Counted from the first letter of the stretch, positions 8,796 through 18,253 are shown. The stretch is 64,000 nt of DNA from Sphingomonas koreensis (GCF_002797435.1 NZ_PGEN01000001.1:682001-746000); one strand, 5' to 3'. The notes: generated by a model from the letters alone, not told the origin. Translations and numbers: made by a program.

Positions 8796-9502
8796 CACTC
8801 GTCGCCTTGCGGCTTGGGCAGAAGCAATGCGAGCAGGATCATGCGGCATTCGGCATCGATCGTCCCGTCGACCAGCTCGGGCCGGAAGCGGCGCTGGAAC
8901 GCGACGGTCGCGGCGAGCCCGTCGGTCACGTCATAGCCGAACCGCTCGAGCGCGAGCAGGAAGCCGGCATCCGTCCAGCCCGGGTCCATCAGGTTCCTGG
9001 TGGGGCGCGGCAGCGCAAGGCGCAGGCGGGCGAGCTTGCCCCAGGGAAACAGCTCGCCCGGGTCCTGCTTGCGTGCAGGGGCGATGTCCGAATGGCCGAC
9101 CACATTGCCGCGGGTGATGCCATAGCGGTTCTTGATCGCCGCGGTCAGGCGGATCACCGATTCGATCTGCTCGTCAGGAAACGGGCGGTAACCGAATTCA
9201 TGCCCGGGATTGACGATCTCGATCCCGACCGAGGCCGAGTTGATGTCAGTGACCCCGCGCCAGTGCGATTTGCCCGCATGCCAGGCGCGATTGGCTTCAT
9301 CGACCAGCCGAACGATCTGCCCGTCCTCGGCAACGAGCCAGTGGCTGGACACCTTTGCCTCGGGATCGCGCAGCCGCATGATCGCCTCCTCGGCGCTCTG
9401 CATCCCGGTATAGTGGAGCACGATGATGCTGACCGGCAGCGCACGCGCGTCGAAATTGGGCGACGGCGCGTCGATCCACTCGAGTTCAGTCCCGTCCATC
9501 AT
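8795..9502 (-). CDS. N-acetylmuramoyl-L-alanine amidase (Amidase_2/AmiD type)
   Basis: A 235-residue amidase that cleaves the sugar-peptide bond of peptidoglycan. The Amidase_2 zinc ligands are visible: His in IIVLHYTGM, a second His in GNVVGHSDIAPARKQDPG with the catalytic region. A C-terminal helical PGRP/peptidoglycan-binding-like part follows (ERFGYDVTDGLAATVAFQRR). No signal peptide is evident, so it is either a cytoplasmic recycling enzyme (AmpD-like) or exported by another route. Confidence 0.9.
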   Translation of the reverse strand: MMDGTELEWIDAPSPNFDARALPVSIIVLHYTGMQSAEEAIMRLRDPEAKVSSHWLVAEDGQIVRLVDEANRAWHAGKSHWRGVTDINSASVGIEIVNPGHEFGYRPFPDEQIESVIRLTAAIKNRYGITRGNVVGHSDIAPARKQDPGELFPWGKLARLRLALPRPTRNLMDPGWTDAGFLLALERFGYDVTDGLAATVAFQRRFRPELVDGTIDAECRMILLALLLPKPQGDE

Positions 9503-9609
9503 CGAGGTGAGGGATGCGGCGGCGCGCGCCGAAAGGCAAGCCGCGCGGTGCCGAAAGGCACGGATTCGTGCGAGAGGCGGTGCCCGCCCTCTCTCCCATC
9601 CGGGAACCG

Positions 9610-10467
9610 TCAGGCAGCGCGAAACGGCGCGACGCGGGCGTCATCCGCCAGATAGAGGCCGCGGAAGCGGTCACTGGGGCGGAACGCATCGGTCTGCCCG
9701 ATCACCGTCTCCCCCGCACCCAGCACCAGCAGGCCGCCGTCGCGCGTCGCGGTGCGCAGCGTGCGGAACACGCGGCTACGCACATCGGCAGCGAAATAGA
9801 GCAGCACGTTGCGGCAGAGGACGATATCGAACTTGCCCGCCGGAGCCGACTCCTTGGCCAGATTGTGCTGGCGGAACTGGACTCGCCTGGAAAGCTCGGG
9901 ACGGATCACCCAATCGCCCTCGACGCTGTCGAACCAGCTGACCATCCGGCGCACCGGAAGGCCACGCTGGATCTCGAACTGCGAGAAACGCCCCGAACGG
10001 GCGCGCGCGAGCGCAGCGGCGGAGACGTCGGTCGCGACGATCTCCGGCATCATCATGCCACGGGTGATCGCCGCTTCCTCGAACAGCATCGCCAGCGAAT
10101 AGGGTTCCTGCCCCATCGAGCAGCCCGCCGACCAGATACGCAGACGGCGTCCTGGCGTCTCGGCCTGAAGCGCTTGCGCAGCCTCCACCACCAGGTCGAG
10201 CACCGCCGCGTCGCGGAAGAAGGAGGTTTCGTGATTGAGCAGCGCATCGACCACCGATTCGGCGAGCGGTCCGTTGCGCTCGGCGGCAAGCCGGCCGATC
10301 AGCTGATCGAGCGTATCGAGATCGTTCGCGCGCAGCACCGGCTTCAACACCGTCTCGACCCGCCAGGCGCGGTTGGCGGCGATCTGCTGGCCAGTCCGCT
10401 GCTCGAGCAGATTGCCGATCACGTGCATCGCCCCGGTGGAGGCGAAGCTCTGGGGGATCGCCGACAT
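9610..10467 (-). CDS. cheR: chemotaxis protein methyltransferase CheR
   Basis: A 285-residue enzyme that methylates glutamates on chemoreceptors with SAM. It has the helical N-terminal domain and then the SAM core: RIWSAGCSMGQEPYSLAM, IVATDVSAAALARAR, and DIVLCRNVLLYF. ATG 10467 overlaps the cheB stop by one base (TGATG). It is the last gene of the che operon. No C-terminal pentapeptide-binding repeats are present. Confidence 0.95.
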   Translation of the reverse strand: MSAIPQSFASTGAMHVIGNLLEQRTGQQIAANRAWRVETVLKPVLRANDLDTLDQLIGRLAAERNGPLAESVVDALLNHETSFFRDAAVLDLVVEAAQALQAETPGRRLRIWSAGCSMGQEPYSLAMLFEEAAITRGMMMPEIVATDVSAAALARARSGRFSQFEIQRGLPVRRMVSWFDSVEGDWVIRPELSRRVQFRQHNLAKESAPAGKFDIVLCRNVLLYFAADVRSRVFRTLRTATRDGGLLVLGAGETVIGQTDAFRPSDRFRGLYLADDARVAPFRAA

Positions 10468-11528
10468 CAGCCAGGCCTCCGCTGGCTGGCGATGATCCGG
10501 CCGATCTCGTCGGGCGGGAGCACCGCGGCGGCGCTCTCGGCGATCGCGCCGGGCATGCCCCAGACCACCGAGCTCGCCTTGTCCTGCACGATCACGCTCC
10601 CCCCGGCATCGATCAGCCGTTTTGCACCCACTGCGCCGTCGCGGCCCATGCCCGACAGGACGACGCCCAGCCCGCGCGCGCCGAACAGATCGGCGATCGA
10701 ATCGAACATCGGGTCGACCGACGGCATGCAACCGCTCGCGACGGGCTCATGGGAGAGACGCACGGCATAATAGCCTTCGCCCGCGCGCACGATGCGCAGA
10801 TGCGCGTCCCCCGGCGCCACCAGCATCCGGCCGGGCCGGACGCGGATATGATCGGCCGCGACCTCGCACGGCCGCCCCGCGAGTACTGCGAGCTGAGCCG
10901 CGAAATAGCTCATGAACGAAGCCGGAAGGTGCTGGGTGACCAGGATCGGCACCTGAAAGGATGGCGGGATCGCACGCAGCATCTGGCTGAGCGCATGGAT
11001 GCCGCCCGTCGATGCGCCGACCGCGACGATATCGAATTCGCCCGGCGCACGATCCGCGTGGGAGGAGATCGACGCCGCGGCATCGTCGGTATCGAACAGC
11101 CGCATCAGCCGGTCCTCGAGCACCGCGGCGAAGCGGCCGGCGAAATTGCCGACGCCTGGCTTGACCAGCGTATCGGCGGCGCCGAGCGCGAGGGCGTGCA
11201 CGGCTGCCGCCGCGCCATCGTCGGCAGCGGAGGAGACCACCAGCACCTTTGCCCCCTGCCCCGCAGCGATCAGATCGGGCAGCGCGGTCAAGCCGTGAAT
11301 CCCCGGCATCTCCAGATCGAGCAGAATCACATCGGCGCGGTTGGTGGCAAGAAAGGCAAGCGCGCCGGCGACATCGCTGACCGACCCCGCGATCCGGAAC
11401 CGGCCCATCCCCTCGATCATCCGGCCGAGCACGGCCCGGGCGACCACCGAATCATCGACGATCAGGACACGGACGCTTCCGCCATCGCGGTCCGGCGGAG
11501 GGCCGGCCGCGGCTATGTTTCTAGCCAT
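10467..11528 (-). CDS. cheB: chemotaxis response regulator protein-glutamate methylesterase CheB
   Basis: A 353-residue two-domain protein. The N-terminal receiver reads VRVLIVDDSVVARAVL with phosphoacceptor Asp in DVILLDLEMPGIHG. The C-terminal methylesterase has the Ser nucleophile in VAVGASTGGIHAL, His in VTQHLPASFMSYF and Asp in LSGMGRDGAVGA. It removes methyl groups (or deamidates glutamines) on receptors. It is coupled to cheR and sits just downstream of cheY. Confidence 0.96.
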   Translation of the reverse strand: MARNIAAAGPPPDRDGGSVRVLIVDDSVVARAVLGRMIEGMGRFRIAGSVSDVAGALAFLATNRADVILLDLEMPGIHGLTALPDLIAAGQGAKVLVVSSAADDGAAAAVHALALGAADTLVKPGVGNFAGRFAAVLEDRLMRLFDTDDAAASISSHADRAPGEFDIVAVGASTGGIHALSQMLRAIPPSFQVPILVTQHLPASFMSYFAAQLAVLAGRPCEVAADHIRVRPGRMLVAPGDAHLRIVRAGEGYYAVRLSHEPVASGCMPSVDPMFDSIADLFGARGLGVVLSGMGRDGAVGAKRLIDAGGSVIVQDKASSVVWGMPGAIAESAAAVLPPDEIGRIIASQRRPG

Positions 11529-11539
11529 AGCTGCGGCCC

Positions 11540-11905
11540 TCAGGCGACGCCGACGATCTGGAGCTTGCTCTCGAGCGTCTCGCGGTCGAACGGCTTCATC
11601 ACATATTCGTCGGCACCTGCCTCGATCGCGGCGCGGATATAGGCCATGCCGTTCTCGGTGGTGCAGAACACGACTTTCGGCTTCTCGGCGATGCCGCTGT
11701 CCTTCAGCGCGCGCAGGAAATCCATCCCGCTCATCACCGGCATGTTCCAGTCGAGCAGGACGACGTCGGGGACCGAATCGAGACAGGCGTCGAGCGCCTC
11801 GCGCCCGTCCCCGGCTTCACGCACCTCGAAGTTGAGCGTTTCGAGGATGTGGCGCGCCACCTTTCGGATCACCTTGGAATCATCGACGACGAGGCAGGTC
11901 TTCAT
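11540..11905 (-). CDS. cheY: CheY-type single-domain response regulator
   Basis: A 121-residue stand-alone receiver domain. It has the acidic pair in LVVDDSKVIRKVA, the phosphoacceptor Asp in VVLLDWNMPVMSGMDFL, Thr in VFCTTENG and Lys in YVMKPFDRETL. No output domain is attached. Its place between cheW and cheB indicates that it is the phosphate acceptor of the adjacent CheA. Whether it acts on a flagellar motor or another target cannot be seen here. Confidence 0.93.
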   Translation of the reverse strand: MKTCLVVDDSKVIRKVARHILETLNFEVREAGDGREALDACLDSVPDVVLLDWNMPVMSGMDFLRALKDSGIAEKPKVVFCTTENGMAYIRAAIEAGADEYVMKPFDRETLESKLQIVGVA

Positions 11906-11981
11906 GTTGGGCCATTCCCGGATTTTGGCGCGTTCACCGGCAGTTGTGCCTGAAAGATGTAATCACCGCGTTAATGCCAAT

Positions 11982-12413
11982 TCAGGCAGCCTGAGCAGGC
12001 GTGGCGGGCACCAGGGCGGTGAGATCGATCGCCAGGATAGGCTCGCCATCGCGCTCGACCAGTCCGATTCCGGCACGCTGCCAGGCCTCGGACAGCGGCA
12101 CGCCGGAAGCGAGCGGATGCAGGACGAACGGCGCGACATCATCGAGCGCGTCCACCAGCAATGCGTAATGATGACCGTCGACGCGGGTGATCACCGCGCG
12201 GCTGGCATCCTGCCCGCCCGTCATGCCCAGCGCGGCGACGGTATCGATCACCGTCACGACCCGGCTGCGCAGCGCAGCCAGCCCGCGGACATGACCGCCC
12301 GCGCGGGGCACGGCAACGATCGTGCCGATATCCACCACCGATTCGACCTGATCGGCGCCGATCGCCACCGCCTGGCCCGCGACATGCGCGATCAGAAACA
12401 GCCGTTCCATCAT
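11982..12413 (-). CDS. cheW: chemotaxis coupling protein CheW
   Basis: A 143-residue CheW-like domain (LIAHVAGQAVAIGADQVESV then RVVTVIDTVAALG) that links CheA to receptors. Its ATGATG start overlaps the cheA stop by four bases (12410-12413). It is shorter than E. coli CheW but covers the whole SH3-like fold. Confidence 0.88.
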   Translation of the reverse strand: MMERLFLIAHVAGQAVAIGADQVESVVDIGTIVAVPRAGGHVRGLAALRSRVVTVIDTVAALGMTGGQDASRAVITRVDGHHYALLVDALDDVAPFVLHPLASGVPLSEAWQRAGIGLVERDGEPILAIDLTALVPATPAQAA

Positions 12414-14713
12414 TTCCCCCGTGCGACGGTGGCGAGCGCGCCAAGCAGCCCGTCACGATCGTAGCGCCAGATGCTGCCATCCCCCTCGCATCCGCGCTTG
12501 CTGCGCAGACGCACGACGGGAGCCTGCACCACAAATGCGTCGGCCGGGCTGTCGAGCGCGAGCACGACATCGGCGCTCGCCGCGGCATCCAGCGTCACGC
12601 GATAGCCTGCGGTCTCGAGCATCGGCTGAATGAAGGTGCGCATCCACCCGTCCTCGCCCCCGGTAAGCAGGCAGAGCGGCGCATCGTCGAGTCCGCCCGC
12701 CGCATCGCCATGTTCGGCGAACAACCAATGCGGGTCGAGCAGTTCCACCGGCTCGTCATCCAGCAGCACCGCACCAGCGATCGGGCCGGGTAGGTCCGCG
12801 GCGACGATCTCGGCCGGCAACGTCACGATATCGGCTGCTTCGGCAATGGCATAGCCGATCTCGCTCACACCGTCCTTTAGCCGCAGAATCGACCTGGCCG
12901 GCGCGCTGCCGACCTCACAGCGTGCAGCCAGCGGGATGATCCGGCCGTCGATGGTCAGGCGCATGCGTCCGGCGGCATGACGGATCGCATCCCCAGCGAC
13001 CTGTTCGATGCGATCGACGACAACCAGCGGCACCGCGCGACGGGCACCGTCCAGATCGATGAAGACCAGTGCCTGGACGCCCTCCGCGTCGGCCTCGTCG
13101 GTCTCCTCGGCTTCCTCGGCGAGCACGTCGTGGACGAACTGAAGCCCGGCGTCGCGCGCGATCCCGCCGCAATCGAGCAGCAGCATCGGGCGGCCGCTGT
13201 CAGGCAGCGTCTGGCCGGCATAGACCCCCGTCGCCATGATCGCCGGCGCTGCGGGCTTGATCACCAGCTCCTCATTGTCGAGCACGTCGTCGACGCGCAG
13301 CGCATAGCTGCCCTCGCCTACGCTGACGATCGCCAGCATCGTGCGCATCGGGCGGACATTGCCGCCGATTTCCAGCACGCTGGCAAGTTCGACCAGCGGC
13401 AGCCTGCGATCGCGCACCGTCACCACCTCGGCGCTGCCGATGCGGTCGACCCGGATCGAGTCGCTCGATTCGCTGACGATCTCCTCGATCGCCTGGCGCG
13501 GCACCGCGAAACGCTGGCCCGCCGCGGCGACGACGATCGTCGGGATGATCGACAGCGTCAGCGGCACGCGGATCAGGATGCGCAGGCCCTTGCCCGGCTG
13601 GCTGTCGAGATCGACACGGCCGCCGATCTGCTCGATCGCCGCACGGACCACGTCCATGCCGACACCGCGGCCGGAAATCTCGGAAACCTCGTCCTTGCTC
13701 GACAGGCCTGGCTCGAACACCAGCTCCTGCTTGGCGCGCTCGCTGAGCGCACGCAGCGCACGCTCGTCGCGGCCGGTATCGGCGAGCTTGCGGATCAGCC
13801 GTTCGGTATCGATGCCGCGGCCGTCGTCGGCGATCTCGACGACGATCTGGTTGCCCGACTGGCGCGCTGCGACGCTGAGACGGCCACGCTCGCGCTTGCC
13901 CGCGGCACGGCGTCCTTCGGGCGATTCGATGCCGTGGTCGATCGAGTTGCGGATGATGTGGACCAGCGGATCGCGCAGCACCTCGATCATCTCGCGATCG
14001 AGCTCGACCTCGGCGCCGTCGATCTGGAGGTTGACCGATTTGCCAAGGCTCGCCGCGGTATCGCGGACCATGCGCGGCAGCGCCGAGAACAGCGCATCGA
14101 TCTTCTGCATCCGCGTGCGGGTGACGGTATCGCGCAGGTCCGCGACGGTCGCCGACATGCGTTCGAGCGCAGCCTCGACCTGCGGGTCGACCTCGGCATC
14201 GCGCAGCCGTCGCGACAGCTCGTTGCGGGCAAGCACCATGTCGGACATGCCGCTCATCATCCGGTCGAGCAGGTCGACATTGAGACGCACGCTGCGTGCC
14301 GCGGCGCGCTGGGTCGCCGGTGCGGCAATCTGAACCACGTCGGCCGATCCCTCGGCCAACGCCGCGATCAGAAGATCCTCTCCGCTGTCGTCGAGCCCGG
14401 CCCCGGCGTCGATCGCCTCGACCAGCTCGCCGATCCGGTCGACCACCGCGAGCACGGCGTTGACGAGCGCGCGATCGGGTGTGCGCTCACCGGCGCGGAC
14501 GGCGGCGAGGACATCCTCGGCGGCATGGCTGAGACGCGCAAGGCGCGGGAGGTCGAGGAAGCCGCAGCTTCCCTTCACCGTATGGACGAAGCGGAAGATG
14601 GCATCGAGGCGCGCGCGATCGTCCGGATTCGCCTCCCAGGCGACGATCTCGCCCGACAGCGCTTCCAGCGTCTCTCGCGTCTCCGCGATGAATTCTTGCA
14701 GCAGGTCGTCCAC
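12410..14713 (-). CDS. cheA: chemotaxis histidine kinase CheA with extra CheW-like and degenerate receiver-like C-terminus
   Basis: A 767-residue kinase. Residues ~1-105 are the Hpt domain with phospho-His44 (RFVHTVKGSC). The dimerisation helix pair starts near LLDRMMSGMSDMVLARNELS. The ATPase domain has HIIRNSIDHGIE, the DDGRGID loop and SGRGVGMDVVR. A CheW domain follows. About 260 extra residues come next: a second weak CheW-like unit and a final receiver-like unit starting LCLLTGGEDGWMRTF that lacks the acidic pair. No P2 CheY-binding domain is obvious. GTG 14713 follows a GGGGGC ribosome site; this is the first gene of the operon. Confidence 0.93.
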   Translation of the reverse strand: MDDLLQEFIAETRETLEALSGEIVAWEANPDDRARLDAIFRFVHTVKGSCGFLDLPRLARLSHAAEDVLAAVRAGERTPDRALVNAVLAVVDRIGELVEAIDAGAGLDDSGEDLLIAALAEGSADVVQIAAPATQRAAARSVRLNVDLLDRMMSGMSDMVLARNELSRRLRDAEVDPQVEAALERMSATVADLRDTVTRTRMQKIDALFSALPRMVRDTAASLGKSVNLQIDGAEVELDREMIEVLRDPLVHIIRNSIDHGIESPEGRRAAGKRERGRLSVAARQSGNQIVVEIADDGRGIDTERLIRKLADTGRDERALRALSERAKQELVFEPGLSSKDEVSEISGRGVGMDVVRAAIEQIGGRVDLDSQPGKGLRILIRVPLTLSIIPTIVVAAAGQRFAVPRQAIEEIVSESSDSIRVDRIGSAEVVTVRDRRLPLVELASVLEIGGNVRPMRTMLAIVSVGEGSYALRVDDVLDNEELVIKPAAPAIMATGVYAGQTLPDSGRPMLLLDCGGIARDAGLQFVHDVLAEEAEETDEADAEGVQALVFIDLDGARRAVPLVVVDRIEQVAGDAIRHAAGRMRLTIDGRIIPLAARCEVGSAPARSILRLKDGVSEIGYAIAEAADIVTLPAEIVAADLPGPIAGAVLLDDEPVELLDPHWLFAEHGDAAGGLDDAPLCLLTGGEDGWMRTFIQPMLETAGYRVTLDAAASADVVLALDSPADAFVVQAPVVRLRSKRGCEGDGSIWRYDRDGLLGALATVARGK

Positions 14714-14765
14714 AATGCCCCCACACGGTCCGGCCGGTCATGGCCGCACGGGGGTTAAGACCTAG

Positions 14766-15797
14766 TTATCCAGCTTGCGGGATTTTGACTTCGGCGTGCG
14801 CTTCCGCGCTGCGCAGCCCGGCGTCGAGCACGTCCATCACCGCGATCGCATCCGCCGCCGGAACCGGATTCCCGCCTTCGCCCCGCACGGCGTCGGCAAG
14901 GGCCTGCCAGAACAGGCGATAGTCGCCGGTAACGTTCGGAACAGGCGTGACCGATCCGTCGGCGCCGGTGAGCATCCCATCGACCGGATCGACGCCCCAA
15001 TTCCCCTCACCCGGCGTCTTTCCTGCAACGGTCGCCGCTTCCTGGGGATCGATGCCGTGCTTGACCCAGCTGCCGCCCGTGCCGCGGACCTTGAAGCGGA
15101 GCGTGTTCGCGGCGGCGAGCTTGCTCGCGTGGAGGATGACCCGGCGTTTCGGATAGCGCAGCACGGCGTGGAAATAGTCGGGCGCCGGGGCGCCCTCACG
15201 CAGCGTCGCGATGTCGGCGGTGATGCCGAGCGGTTGCCCGAACAATTGAAGCGCCTGATCGACGAGGTGCGGCCCGAGATCGAGCCACACGCCCCCCGGC
15301 CGCGCTTCCTTCCACACGTCCGCCGGAACCGGGCGCCAGCGGTCGAACCGGCTTTCGACCTCGACGATCTCGCCGAACGTCCCCGCAGCGATCAGGCCCT
15401 GCAGCGTGCGGAAATCGGCGTCCCAACGGCGGTTCTGGAAGGCGGTGACGATCACGCCCCTCGCTTCGCCCTCCGCCGCGATGGCGCGGGCATCGGCGAG
15501 CGTGGTGGCGAAGGGCTTGTCGATCAGCACATGCTTGCCCGCGCGGATCGCAGCCAGCGCATGTTCGGCGTGAAGGTCGTCGGGGCTGGAGACGATGACA
15601 AGATCGATCCCCGGCTCGGCGAGCAGCCCCGCGACATCGGGCACCACGCGCATGCCGGGCAGATCGGCATGGACCTTGGCCGGATCGCGCGAAACCACGG
15701 CGCGGAGCGCCATGCCGGGCGTGTTCCCGACATAGGGCGCATGAAAGGCCCGGCCCCCCAGGCCATAGCCGATCAGGCCGACACCGATTTCATCCAT
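14766..15797 (-). CDS. Gfo/Idh/MocA-family oxidoreductase
   Basis: A 343-residue NAD(P)-dependent dehydrogenase. The Rossmann domain begins VGLIGYGLGGRAFHAPY. The family signature is LIDKPFATTLADA, with the catalytic Lys of the EKP-type motif. The C-terminal sheet domain includes WLDLGPHLVDQALQLFG. It most resembles the YdgJ/scyllo-inositol dehydrogenase branch, but the substrate cannot be assigned. It lies 17 bp downstream of chpT on the same strand. Confidence 0.88.
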   Translation of the reverse strand: MDEIGVGLIGYGLGGRAFHAPYVGNTPGMALRAVVSRDPAKVHADLPGMRVVPDVAGLLAEPGIDLVIVSSPDDLHAEHALAAIRAGKHVLIDKPFATTLADARAIAAEGEARGVIVTAFQNRRWDADFRTLQGLIAAGTFGEIVEVESRFDRWRPVPADVWKEARPGGVWLDLGPHLVDQALQLFGQPLGITADIATLREGAPAPDYFHAVLRYPKRRVILHASKLAAANTLRFKVRGTGGSWVKHGIDPQEAATVAGKTPGEGNWGVDPVDGMLTGADGSVTPVPNVTGDYRLFWQALADAVRGEGGNPVPAADAIAVMDVLDAGLRSAEAHAEVKIPQAG

Positions 15798-15814
15798 CGC
15801 CCTGCCTCCGCCAA

Positions 15815-16459
15815 TCAGGCGAGCTTGAACGCCGCCCCGAACAGCAGCACCGGCGCATCGGGGGGGGAGACCTGAAGGTCGCCGCCGCCCTGCGCAACGA
15901 GCTGGTGCACCAGATAGGCGGCCGCCGCGCGCGGGGTGACCGGCGCGTCGCCGGTGTCGCCGGTCAGCGCCCCGCGCAGTTCCTGATCGAGCACGATCCG
16001 CGGACCGTCCGCGCGCACCACGATCTCGACCATGCCGTCGCGCGCTTCGGCACCGATATCGAGCTGCCCGCCACGCACCAGCGCATCGCCGCCGATCAGG
16101 GCGAGGTTGAGCAGCACCTTGATCACCTGCTTGGGGAGCTGCGGATCCTCGACCATCCAGCCGATCGAGACGCGATGATTGTCGCCGAACAGCCCCTCGA
16201 TCGCCGCCTGCGCTTCGCGCGTGTCCACCGTGTCGCCGAACCCGCCCGCGGCGCCGAAGGCAAGGCGGAAGAATTTGAGCTTGTTCGCGCTCGCCCGCGC
16301 GCTTTCCGCCAGCAGCTCGAGACAGCGTGCCCGCATCTCCGGATCGTTCTCGTCCGCCAGCAGCTCGAGCCCGTTGTTGAGCGCGCCGACAGGGCTCAGC
16401 AGATCGTGACAGAGGCGCGAGCAAAGCAGGCTGGCGAAATCGGTGGGCGAAATGGTCAC
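15815..16459 (-). CDS. chpT: ChpT-like histidine phosphotransferase
   Basis: A 214-residue protein with the alphaproteobacterial ChpT signature LLCSRLCHDLLSPVGALNNG, which contains the phosphorylated His. A degenerate ATPase-like domain follows. In Caulobacter, ChpT passes phosphate from CckA to CtrA and CpdR and so controls the cell cycle. GTG 16459 is chosen because GGAG lies six bases upstream; it places the motif at the usual distance from the N-terminus. Confidence 0.9.
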   Translation of the reverse strand: MTISPTDFASLLCSRLCHDLLSPVGALNNGLELLADENDPEMRARCLELLAESARASANKLKFFRLAFGAAGGFGDTVDTREAQAAIEGLFGDNHRVSIGWMVEDPQLPKQVIKVLLNLALIGGDALVRGGQLDIGAEARDGMVEIVVRADGPRIVLDQELRGALTGDTGDAPVTPRAAAAYLVHQLVAQGGGDLQVSPPDAPVLLFGAAFKLA

Positions 16460-16578
16460 GTGATGCTCCGGCAATTCGCGCAACTCTTTGGCGCAGCGAT
16501 GCCAATGCCGCAAGCGAACGATCTTTCATCCGGGCATGAAGCCCGATAAGCCCCTTCCGAAACGAACGGAGGGGATTC

Positions 16579-17859
16579 ATGCGACGACCGAGGATGACAG
16601 CGTTGACGGGGCTCATGCTCGTCATGGCGGCACCGCTTCCGGCCATGGCGCAGGAGCGGCCCGCGCCGGTGGAAACGCTGCGCATCGACAAGGCGCGGAT
16701 CGACAAGATGCTCGCCACGATGGTCGCCGATGGCCGCGCGGCGGGCGTGTCGGCGCTGGTGTGGAAGGACGGACGCGAGGTCTATTATGGCGAGCGCGGC
16801 ATGGCGGATCGCGAGGGCAACCGCCCCTTCCGCCGCGACACGCTGGTCCAGATCTGGTCGATGACCAAGCCGGTCACCGGTGTCGCGCTGATGCAGCTGT
16901 GGGAACAGGGAAAGTTCCGGCTCGACGATCCGCTCGCCCGCTATCTGCCCGAATTCTCGAACCCGCTGGTGCAGGACGGCACCGACAGGGAGGGCAAGCC
17001 GCTCTGGCGCGCCGCGAGCCGGCCGATCACGATCCGCGACGTGCTGCGCCACACCGCCGGCTTTGCCTATGGCAACGGCCCGACCGCGGCGCACAAGGCC
17101 TTCGCAGCCGCCGATCCGCTCAACTTCGACAATGACCTGGCCGAATTCGGCCGCCGGCTGGCGAAGGTGCCCCTGCTGTCGGAGCCGGGCACCGAATGGC
17201 ATTACAGCGCCGCCGTCGACGTGCAGGCGCTGCTGGTCGAGCGCCTATCGGGCATGAAGTTCGCCGACTATGTACGCGCCCGCATTTTCGAGCCGCTCAG
17301 GATGCGCGAGGCGGCGTGGCACCAGCCGATGGACCGCCTTCCCCGGCTCGCAGCGACCTATGTGAAGCAGGACGGCAAGCTCGCCCGCCAGGCCGACGAG
17401 ATGACCCGCCGACCGAACTTCCCCGGTGCGAAGCTCACCATGGGCGGTGCCGGCATCGTCGCGCCGATCGACGACTACATGCGCTTTGCCCGCATGCTGC
17501 TCAACGGCGGCGAGCTCGACGGCGCGCATATCCTCAACCCCGCCACCATCCGGCTGATGGCCACCGACCAGCTCGATCCGGCGATAAAGGAGCGCGAATG
17601 GCTGATGGGCAAGATCGACGGCGGGTTCGGCTTCGACTTCGCCGTCCGCACTGCCAGGCCGGACAAGCCAGAGCGCAACCGTGGCGCGGTCGGCGAATTC
17701 TTCTGGGACGGCATGGCATCGACGCTGTTCTGGGTCGATCCTGCGAACCGCATGACCGTGGTGTTCTTCACCCAGACCATCCCGTTCGACGGGACGCTCC
17801 ACACCGATATCCGCAAGGCGGTGTACGGTGCGGACTATCTGGGGCCGCCCGGGAACTGA
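16579..17859 (+). CDS. secreted serine hydrolase, class C beta-lactamase/esterase fold
   Basis: A 426-residue protein with a signal peptide (cleavage near PAMAQ) and a strong GGAGGG-like ribosome site. The nucleophile motif is SMTK in IWSMTKPVTGVALMQL, and the second motif is YSA in WHYSAAVDVQALLVERLSG. These suit an esterase or D-aminopeptidase-like enzyme more than a true beta-lactamase, since YSA replaces YxN. A second paralogue lies at 35610-36791. Its stop is 4 bp from the hxlR stop (convergent). Confidence 0.88.
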   Translation: MRRPRMTALTGLMLVMAAPLPAMAQERPAPVETLRIDKARIDKMLATMVADGRAAGVSALVWKDGREVYYGERGMADREGNRPFRRDTLVQIWSMTKPVTGVALMQLWEQGKFRLDDPLARYLPEFSNPLVQDGTDREGKPLWRAASRPITIRDVLRHTAGFAYGNGPTAAHKAFAAADPLNFDNDLAEFGRRLAKVPLLSEPGTEWHYSAAVDVQALLVERLSGMKFADYVRARIFEPLRMREAAWHQPMDRLPRLAATYVKQDGKLARQADEMTRRPNFPGAKLTMGGAGIVAPIDDYMRFARMLLNGGELDGAHILNPATIRLMATDQLDPAIKEREWLMGKIDGGFGFDFAVRTARPDKPERNRGAVGEFFWDGMASTLFWVDPANRMTVVFFTQTIPFDGTLHTDIRKAVYGADYLGPPGN

Positions 17860-17863
17860 GCGG

Positions 17864-18253
17864 TTAGCGGCCGCGCGTGTCGAATCTCGCGCGCGCGGCG
17901 GTCACCGTCTCCAGATTGGCTTCGGCCCAGCGCCAGACGCCGCAGAACGCTTCGCCCAGGCTCTCGCCCGTCGGGGTAAGGCGATAATCGACCCGCGGCG
18001 GTACCACCGCATGCACGGTGCGGGTGACCATGCCGTCGCGCTCCATCCGCCGCAGCGTCTGGGTGAGCATCTTCTGGCTGATATCGGGCACCAGCTTCGA
18101 AAGCTGGGTGAAGCGCAGCTCGCCATGCTGCTCCAGCGTCTCGAGCAGGATCATCGTCCATTTATCGGCGACGTTGCCGATCAGCTCGTGGACCAGGGCA
18201 TCGATACGCGGGTCCGCAGCGTGCCATTCGCAGGATTTCGCAATACTCTCCAT
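17864..18253 (-). CDS. HxlR-family transcriptional regulator
   Basis: A 129-residue winged-helix regulator. It has the characteristic N-terminal Cys (SCEWHAADP), then DKWTMILLETL, RFTQLSKLVPDISQKMLTQ as the recognition region, and VDYRLTPTGESLGEA. HxlR proteins often sense aldehydes or quinones through that Cys. It is divergent from a short-chain dehydrogenase 85 bp away, which is its likely target. ATG 18253 gives the normal family length. Confidence 0.92.
   Translation of the reverse strand: MESIAKSCEWHAADPRIDALVHELIGNVADKWTMILLETLEQHGELRFTQLSKLVPDISQKMLTQTLRRMERDGMVTRTVHAVVPPRVDYRLTPTGESLGEAFCGVWRWAEANLETVTAARARFDTRGR

Noticed and set aside
12977..14758. Nearly 600-codon frame opposite cheA
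   Set aside because: Antisense shadow full of DRR/DHR runs. CheA on the other strand has all its kinase motifs.
14766..16718. A 650-residue fusion of the Gfo/Idh/MocA enzyme with an upstream domain
   Set aside because: The upstream part is out-of-frame shadow of chpT. The oxidoreductase has its own ATG at 15797.
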